Shown: piece after piece, positions 59,150 through 64,000 of the stretch
How positions within the stretch are numbered: the stretch's first letter is position 1
Layout: each line of letters begins with the position of its first letter
Assembly: GCA_035276475.1 (NCBI GenBank)
Contig: DATELQ010000110.1
Span: forward strand, 62,001 to 126,000
Direction: 5' to 3'
Source: DATDFB01 sp035276475
Lineage (GTDB): Bacteria > Acidobacteriota > Thermoanaerobaculia > Gp7-AA8
DNA length: 64,000 nt
Notes under the pieces: model-generated
Told to the model about the DNA's origin: nothing
Seen by the model: the letters and a program-made list of their open reading frames with translations, nothing else
Database searches by the model: none
Made by a program: the position numbers and the translations under genes

Positions 59150-59626
59150 ATGAATCTTCCATCGATCCTCGTCTGGGGCTTCGCGGCGACGATCGTCCTC
59201 ACTGCGCTGACGATCGCGTCGCAGTCGCTCGGCCTCACGCGCATCGACTTGCCGTTCATCATCGGCACGATGCTGACGGCGAACCGCGACCGCGCCAAAG
59301 TGCTCGGCGCGGCCATGCACGTCGTCAACGGTTGGCTCTTCGCCATCGTCTACGCGCTCTTTTTCGAGCAGCTGCGCATGGCTACGTGGTGGCTCGGCGC
59401 GCTCCTGGGAATCGTGCAGGGATTCTTCGTCGTCGTGGCCGTGCTGCCGATGCTGCCGGGCATGCACCCGCGCATGGTGTCGGACTTCCGCGGGCCCGAG
59501 CCGACGCGCCTGCTCGAGCCGCCGGGATTTCTCGCCGTGAACTACGGGCGCGCGACGCCGTGGGTGCTCATGCTCGTGCACGCAAGCTACGGGCTGATTC
59601 TCGGGACGTTCTATCGCCTTCGCTGA
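59150..59626 (+). CDS. small four-helix membrane protein, unknown
   Basis: 158 residues with about four transmembrane helices (about 5-25, 55-75, 80-102, 138-155) and a polar loop MHPRMVSDFRGPEPTRLLEPPG between the last two. I do not recognise the family; it has the look of the YagU-like/DUF membrane proteins. Its end overlaps the opposite GH15 gene by 59 bp. Confidence 0.68.
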   Translation: MNLPSILVWGFAATIVLTALTIASQSLGLTRIDLPFIIGTMLTANRDRAKVLGAAMHVVNGWLFAIVYALFFEQLRMATWWLGALLGIVQGFFVVVAVLPMLPGMHPRMVSDFRGPEPTRLLEPPGFLAVNYGRATPWVLMLVHASYGLILGTFYRLR

Positions 59627-61376
59627 GGCAGAGCGCAGCGTTCATGAGGCCGATGTGCGTGAGCGCCTGCGGGAAATTGCCGAGGAGCTCGCCCGTGTCG
59701 GGATCAGCCTCCTCGGAGAGCAAACCAACGTCGTTCGCGCGGCGCAGCACCTTCGCGAACACCTCCTCCGCCTCGCCGCGGCGGCCGGCGAGCACGAGGG
59801 CCTCGACGAGCCACATGCTGCAGGCGAGGAAGGCGCCTTCGCCGGCGGGAAGGCCGTCTTCCTGGCTGCGCGTGTCATAGCGGTAGACGAGATCGCCGCG
59901 GCCGAGCTGGCGGCGGATCGCGTCGATCGTGCCGAGCATGCGCGGATCGTCGGGCTTCACGATGCCGACGCGGACAGCGTAGAGGAGGCTGGCGTCGACG
60001 TCGCGCTCGCCCGCCACGGCGACGAAGCTGTTGATCTCTTGATTGAATCCTTCGGTCAGCACGTAGTCGCGAATCTGATCTTTGACGCCGCTGAACTCGG
60101 GGCCGATCAGCCGCTCCGCGCAGTCGAGCGCCGACCAGGCCATGATCTTCGAGTGGATGTGGTGGCGCCGCCCGCCGCGCTTTTCCCAGATGCCGTCGTC
60201 CGGCTCGCTCCAGCGTTTCGCAACCACCTGCGCAAGCCGATGGATGAGGCGCCGGCGGTCGCGGTCGAGCGCTTCGCCGCGCTGCACCGCCTCCTCCATC
60301 GCGCCGATCACCTCGCCGTAGACGTCGAGCTGGAACTGCTTGACGGCGAGGTTGCCGACGCGCACCGGGCGCGAGCCGCGGTAGCCGGCGAGGTGGTCGA
60401 GGTCGCGCTCGGGGAGCTTCGACTCGCCGAAGACGTCGTAGAGGATCTGCAGGCGCGGCTGGGTGATGCGCGTCGCGTAGAGGAGCCAGTCGAGGAACGC
60501 CGCGCCTTCGCGCTCGAAGCCGCAGTCGTAGAGCGCGCTCACGGTGAACGAGGCGTCGCGCAGCCAGCAGTAGCGGTAGTCCCAGTTGCGGACGCCGCCG
60601 ATCTCCTCGGGCAGCGAGGTCGTGGCCGCGGCGACGATGCCGCCGCTCGGCGCGTACGTAAGGAGCTTGAGCACGAGCGCGCTGCGCATGACCATGTCGC
60701 GGTACGGGCCTTTGTAGGCGAGCTGCGACGACCAGTTCCGCCAGAACTCGATGGAGCGCTCGACCGCGTCGTCGTCGAGCGGCGCGAAGACCGCGGGCGA
60801 GTGATCGTCGTACCCGAGGACGAATGTGCGGCGCTCGCCTGCGCGGAGTGTGAATTCGGCGATGCCGCGCTCGTCGAAGCGCGCGTCGCTGCGGAGGTTG
60901 AGCACGCGCGCGCCCCAGGCGCAGTGAACGCGATGATCGCGCAGCTCCAGCCGCGGCGTGATGCGCGCGTAGTCCGGGCGCGGCACGAACTCGACGCGCA
61001 GCGGCACTTCGCCGCGCACGCACTCGACGCGCCGCAGGATCTGCCGGAACGGCGTCAGCCGCCGCGTCTTCTCCTCCTCGGTCATGACCGGCATGAGGTC
61101 GATGAGCGTTGCTTCGCCACCGTCACAGGTGAATGTCGTCTCCAGCACGTTCGTGTCGTCGATGTAACGCCGTTTCACGGTGAACGGCACCGGCGGCGCG
61201 ATGGAGAAGTGGCCGCCCTTTTCGACGTCGAGGAGGCGCGCGAAGATCGACGGCGCGTCGAAGCGCGGCCAGGAGAGCCAGTCGATGGAGCCGCGGCGCG
61301 AGATCAGCGCGATCGATCGCGTGTCGCCGATGACGGCGTAGTCCGCAATCGCTTCCGCCTGTTGCGCAGCAGCCAT
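59568..61376 (-). CDS. glycoside hydrolase family 15 enzyme (trehalase/glucoamylase-like)
   Basis: 602 residues, the more typical GH15 form. N-terminal domain IADYAVIGDTRSIALISRRGSIDWLSWPRFDAPSIFARLLD; barrel with TSLPEEIGGVRNWDYRYCWLRDASF (catalytic-site strand) and ...QEDGLPAGEGAFLACSMWLVEAL (second carboxylate region). Actinobacterial relatives are trehalases; glucoamylase is the alternative. ATG set by homology and GGGAGG a few bases upstream. It starts inside the last 73 bp of the FAD/Fe-S gene. Confidence 0.86.
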   Translation of the reverse strand: MAAAQQAEAIADYAVIGDTRSIALISRRGSIDWLSWPRFDAPSIFARLLDVEKGGHFSIAPPVPFTVKRRYIDDTNVLETTFTCDGGEATLIDLMPVMTEEEKTRRLTPFRQILRRVECVRGEVPLRVEFVPRPDYARITPRLELRDHRVHCAWGARVLNLRSDARFDERGIAEFTLRAGERRTFVLGYDDHSPAVFAPLDDDAVERSIEFWRNWSSQLAYKGPYRDMVMRSALVLKLLTYAPSGGIVAAATTSLPEEIGGVRNWDYRYCWLRDASFTVSALYDCGFEREGAAFLDWLLYATRITQPRLQILYDVFGESKLPERDLDHLAGYRGSRPVRVGNLAVKQFQLDVYGEVIGAMEEAVQRGEALDRDRRRLIHRLAQVVAKRWSEPDDGIWEKRGGRRHHIHSKIMAWSALDCAERLIGPEFSGVKDQIRDYVLTEGFNQEINSFVAVAGERDVDASLLYAVRVGIVKPDDPRMLGTIDAIRRQLGRGDLVYRYDTRSQEDGLPAGEGAFLACSMWLVEALVLAGRRGEAEEVFAKVLRRANDVGLLSEEADPDTGELLGNFPQALTHIGLMNAALCLSEGDRTSRESARSLRARA

Positions 61377-64000
61377 AGTCCTCCCGCGAAAAGGGCCGCG
61401 CCGCCGGCAATGCCCGCGACGGTCCACAGCGTTTTCTTGAGGTCGGGCGGCGGCGTGTCGTCGATGGGCGCCGGTGCGAGGCCGCGCTCCTTGCGCAGGG
61501 CCATCTGCAATACCTGCGCGAGGTGCAGGGCGCGGCGCGGCGTCGACTGCGCGATCTGCTCGCGGCAACTGAAGCCGTCGGCGACGATGATCGTGTCGAG
61601 CGAGGCCTCGCGCACCTTCGGCAGGATCAGCCGCTCGCCGACGCGCATGGAGATCTCGTAGTGCTCGCGCTCGAAGCCGAACGCGCCGGCCATACCGCAG
61701 CAGCCGGCGTCCGGCGTCTCGAGGTCGAGGCCGATCTTCTTCAGCACTTCCTCTTCGGCGTTGATCTTCATGATGGCGCGGTGGTGACAGTGCGCCTGCA
61801 TCAGCGCCTTCGCCTTCATCGACGGCAACGGCACGTTCTCGCGCACGAGGAACTCGCTCAGCGTCATCGTCGATTCTTTGAGCCGCTTCGCCGCCGGATG
61901 CGCGGGATAAAGCCCGGTTAGTTCATCGCGGAAGACCGACACGCAGCTCGGCTCGAGTCCGATGATCGGAATCCCCTCTTCGAGCTCCGGCTGCAGCGCG
62001 TCCATCGTCTCTTCGAGCAGCCGCTTCGCCGTTTTGAGGAATCCGAAGTCGTAGAGCGGGCGCCCGCAGCAGAGTGGCCGCCGCGGGATCGTAACGTGGT
62101 AGCCGGCGTTCTCCAGCACCTCGACCGCGGCCATGGCCGTCTCGGGGTGGAAGTGGTTGTTGAACGTGTCGGGCCAGAGCAAAACGCGTCGATGCGGCTC
62201 ACCGCTCTGCGGCCGCTTGCGGAATCGATCCACGAACGTTTCCCGCGCATACACCGGCATCCGCCGCTCCGGCGCGACGCCTGCGAGACGCTTCACGAAC
62301 GGCAAGGCCATGATCGTGTTCGCCACTTGCGGCGCGGCCGCGGCGGCGCGCGACCACCAGTAGATCAGCCCCATCGAGTACGCCGTCACGGGCCGCAGCC
62401 GCCCCTCGTAGTAGTGCGAGAGGAACTCGGCCTTGAACGTGGCCATGTCGACGTTGACCGGGCACTCGCCCTTGCAGCCTTTGCAGGCGAGGCAGAGGTC
62501 GAGCGCGTCCTTCACCGCCTCGTTGCGCCAGTCGTTGGGGATGACCTCGCCCTCGAACATCTCGAAGAGCAGCCGCGCCCGGCCGCGCGTCGAATGCTCT
62601 TCCTCGCGCGTGACCATATAGCTCGGGCACATCACTCCGTGGTCGAAGCGGCGGCACTCGCCCACTCCCACGCAGCGCATGACCGCGCGCTCCATCCGTC
62701 CCTGATCCTCGGGGAATTGAAAGTGCGTCTGCGGCGCCCACTGCTGGAAATCGGCGCCGAGGCGTAGGTTCTCGGTCGGGTGGTACGGCGTCACCACCTT
62801 GCCGGGGTTCATCTTCCACTCCGGGTCCCACAGCGCCTTGAACTCGCGGAACGCGCCGACGAGGCGCTCGCCGAACATCTTCGGCAGCAGCTCCGCGCGC
62901 GACTGCCCGTCGCCGTGCTCGCCGGAGAGCGAGCCGTTGTACTTGATGCAGAGGTCCGCGGCCTCGTCGATGTAGGCGCGGTACTTGGCGATGCCGGGCG
63001 CCGACTCGAGGTCGAAGTTGTTGCGCGTGTGCACGCAGGCCTGGCCGAAGTGGCCGTAGAGATCGCCGTTATAGCCGAACTTGTTCATGAGCGCGCGCAG
63101 CTCGCGGAGGTACTTCCCGAGGTGCTTCGGGTCGACGGCCGAATCCTCCCATCCCTCCCACGTCATCGGCCGGCCGGGGACAAACGCGGTCGCGCCGAGA
63201 CCGGACTCGCGGATCTGCCAGATCTTTCGCGTGACGGCCGGGTCGGTGTAGAGCTTCGCGCTCGGCGCCGGTTTCTCCTTTTTCAGCGCGTCGATCATCC
63301 GCTGCGCCTTCCACTCCGCGTCCTGAATCGACTCGCCGCCGAACTCGACGAGGAGCCATCCTTTCCCTTCCGGCAGCAGCTCGAGGTTCTTGACGTGCAG
63401 GTGCTTCGCCTTCATGTCCTCGGCGAGCCGATCGTCGACGCCCTCGAGGCCGATCGGCTCGAACTCGAGCAGGCGCGGCACGTGATCGGCGGCGATGTAG
63501 ATGTCTTCGTAGCCAAGCACCGCGAGGACGCGCGACGGCGGCGAGTCGACGAGGCGGCACTTCGCCTCGAGGACGACGACGCACGTCGACTCGCTGCCGA
63601 CGAGCGCCTTGGCCACGTGGAAGCCGTCGTCGGGGAGCAGCGAGTCGAGGTTGTAGCCGGAGACGCGGCGCGGGATTTTCGGATAGCGCCGGCGGATCTC
63701 GTCGCCGTACGTGTCGCGGATTTTCTTGAGGCCGGCGAAGATCTCCCCTTCGCGGCCGCCGCGGGCGATGATGCGCTCGATCTCGTCGTCGGACGTCGCG
63801 CTGACGGTCATCTGCGTGCCGTCGTAGAGGAGGACCTTCAGCGCCTCGATGTTGTCGACGGTCTTGCCGGCCATGAGCGCGTGCACGCCGCAAGAGTTGT
63901 TGCCGATCATGCCGCCGATCGTGCAGCGCGTATGCGTGGCCGGGTCGGGGCCGAAGGTGAGGCGGTGCTGCTCGGCGGCGGTGCGGAGGTCATCGAGGAC
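61304..64000 (-). CDS. FAD-linked oxidase fused to Fe-S/CCG domain (D-lactate/glycolate dehydrogenase-like), N-terminus beyond the window
   Basis: 898 residues visible; the start lies past the right edge. FAD-binding type 4 segment GGMIGNNSCGVHAL, then FAD-oxidase C domain (HGDGQSRAELLPKMFG), two ferredoxin clusters (CVGVGECRRFDHGVMCPSY and CLACKGCKGECPVN) and CCG-type domains (CCGRPLYDFG, DAGCCGMAGAFG), as in one-chain D-lactate or 2-hydroxyacid dehydrogenases that feed quinones. A C-terminal helix (WTVAGIAGGAALFAGGLWLL) and basic tail probably tether it to the membrane, which is not usual for the family. The gene ends inside the start of the GH15 gene. Confidence 0.88.
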   Translation of the reverse strand, partial: VLDDLRTAAEQHRLTFGPDPATHTRCTIGGMIGNNSCGVHALMAGKTVDNIEALKVLLYDGTQMTVSATSDDEIERIIARGGREGEIFAGLKKIRDTYGDEIRRRYPKIPRRVSGYNLDSLLPDDGFHVAKALVGSESTCVVVLEAKCRLVDSPPSRVLAVLGYEDIYIAADHVPRLLEFEPIGLEGVDDRLAEDMKAKHLHVKNLELLPEGKGWLLVEFGGESIQDAEWKAQRMIDALKKEKPAPSAKLYTDPAVTRKIWQIRESGLGATAFVPGRPMTWEGWEDSAVDPKHLGKYLRELRALMNKFGYNGDLYGHFGQACVHTRNNFDLESAPGIAKYRAYIDEAADLCIKYNGSLSGEHGDGQSRAELLPKMFGERLVGAFREFKALWDPEWKMNPGKVVTPYHPTENLRLGADFQQWAPQTHFQFPEDQGRMERAVMRCVGVGECRRFDHGVMCPSYMVTREEEHSTRGRARLLFEMFEGEVIPNDWRNEAVKDALDLCLACKGCKGECPVNVDMATFKAEFLSHYYEGRLRPVTAYSMGLIYWWSRAAAAAPQVANTIMALPFVKRLAGVAPERRMPVYARETFVDRFRKRPQSGEPHRRVLLWPDTFNNHFHPETAMAAVEVLENAGYHVTIPRRPLCCGRPLYDFGFLKTAKRLLEETMDALQPELEEGIPIIGLEPSCVSVFRDELTGLYPAHPAAKRLKESTMTLSEFLVRENVPLPSMKAKALMQAHCHHRAIMKINAEEEVLKKIGLDLETPDAGCCGMAGAFGFEREHYEISMRVGERLILPKVREASLDTIIVADGFSCREQIAQSTPRRALHLAQVLQMALRKERGLAPAPIDDTPPPDLKKTLWTVAGIAGGAALFAGGLWLLRNRRKRLRTTPSSATRDRSR

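Noticed and set aside
1..64000. tRNA, rRNA, tmRNA or riboswitch genes
   Set aside because: Reading by eye gave no cloverleaf with CCA-type end and no conserved RNA core; a covariance-model scan would be needed to exclude small RNAs.

Overview
The window is GC-rich, almost gene-saturated bacterial DNA with no rRNA, no tRNA that I can see, no CRISPR array, no phage and no transposase. The best taxonomic reading is a diderm from the Acidobacteriota or a near relative. The pointers are a secreted VWFA-related protein of the type usually annotated in Acidobacteria, a Ser/Thr kinase with TolB-like and TPR domains, a complete bacillithiol (bshC-bshB-bshA) operon, an MglA-type GTPase, and a Gram-negative envelope set (FadL/OmpP1-like barrel, MlaEF, several lipoproteins, TatA). 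This placement is inference; no 16S gene is present.

Layout. 1-2.7 kb: KDPG-aldolase (cut by the edge) behind a Ser/Thr kinase, read leftwards. 2.7-9.3 kb: MglA-like GTPase, methyltransferase, bshC, bshB1 and bshA, joined by 4-bp stop/start overlaps, then a secreted glycosidase-like protein. 9.2-11.8 kb: lytic transglycosylase and a small PH-domain membrane protein (leftwards). 11.8-17 kb: proS, a FadL-like porin and the VWFA-related protein, then a decayed gene remnant. 17-30.6 kb: VanX-like dipeptidase (leftwards) back to back with a long operon: flavin monooxygenase, LTA-synthase-like enzyme, hflX, acetyltransferase, hemX-like, hemA, hemC, cobA-hemD fusion, large membrane glycosyltransferase-like protein, Sfp-type phosphopantetheinyl transferase. 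30.6-36.3 kb: periplasmic TPR protein (leftwards), lipoprotein, fmt, rsmB, GH15 enzyme, HU. 36.3-42.1 kb: mostly leftward single genes (dgt, GH44, GNAT, PhzF, PuuD-like) around one methyltransferase. 42.2-45.5 kb: SDR, alr, mlaE, mlaF. 46.5-52.2 kb: the common xseA-xseB-ispA-dxs-tlyA cluster with an extra PIN-domain gene inserted. 52.1-64 kb: rfbD and tatA, a UvrD/PcrA helicase, a secreted repeat protein, DUF2231, SDR, a small membrane protein, a second GH15 enzyme and a large FAD/Fe-S oxidoreductase cut by the right edge.

The genes are mainly housekeeping: haem and bacillithiol synthesis, isoprenoid precursors, translation start and tRNA charging, cell-wall recycling and lipid transport. Non-coding DNA is scarce; no gene-free stretch reaches 300 bp, and the longest ones (23234-23452, 37291-37545, 45521-45794) are each filled by repeat structures.

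The most unusual signals are not genes. (1) Several short arrays have a strict 7-bp period but unrelated unit sequences. They sit at stop codons, in an intergenic palindrome, inside fmt, and as a 196-bp, 28-heptamer array upstream of dgt. (2) Many genes carry a TAnnnT box 6-10 nt before the start codon and no Shine-Dalgarno, which looks like leaderless transcription. In one divergent pair a single AT box seems to serve both strands, and in four places the upstream TAG stop codon is also the first half of the box. (3) Three secreted proteins end in the same basic tail, RRRA(A/T)(R/K). (4) The end of mlaF is duplicated exactly 250 bp downstream around an inverted pair of covarying hairpins.
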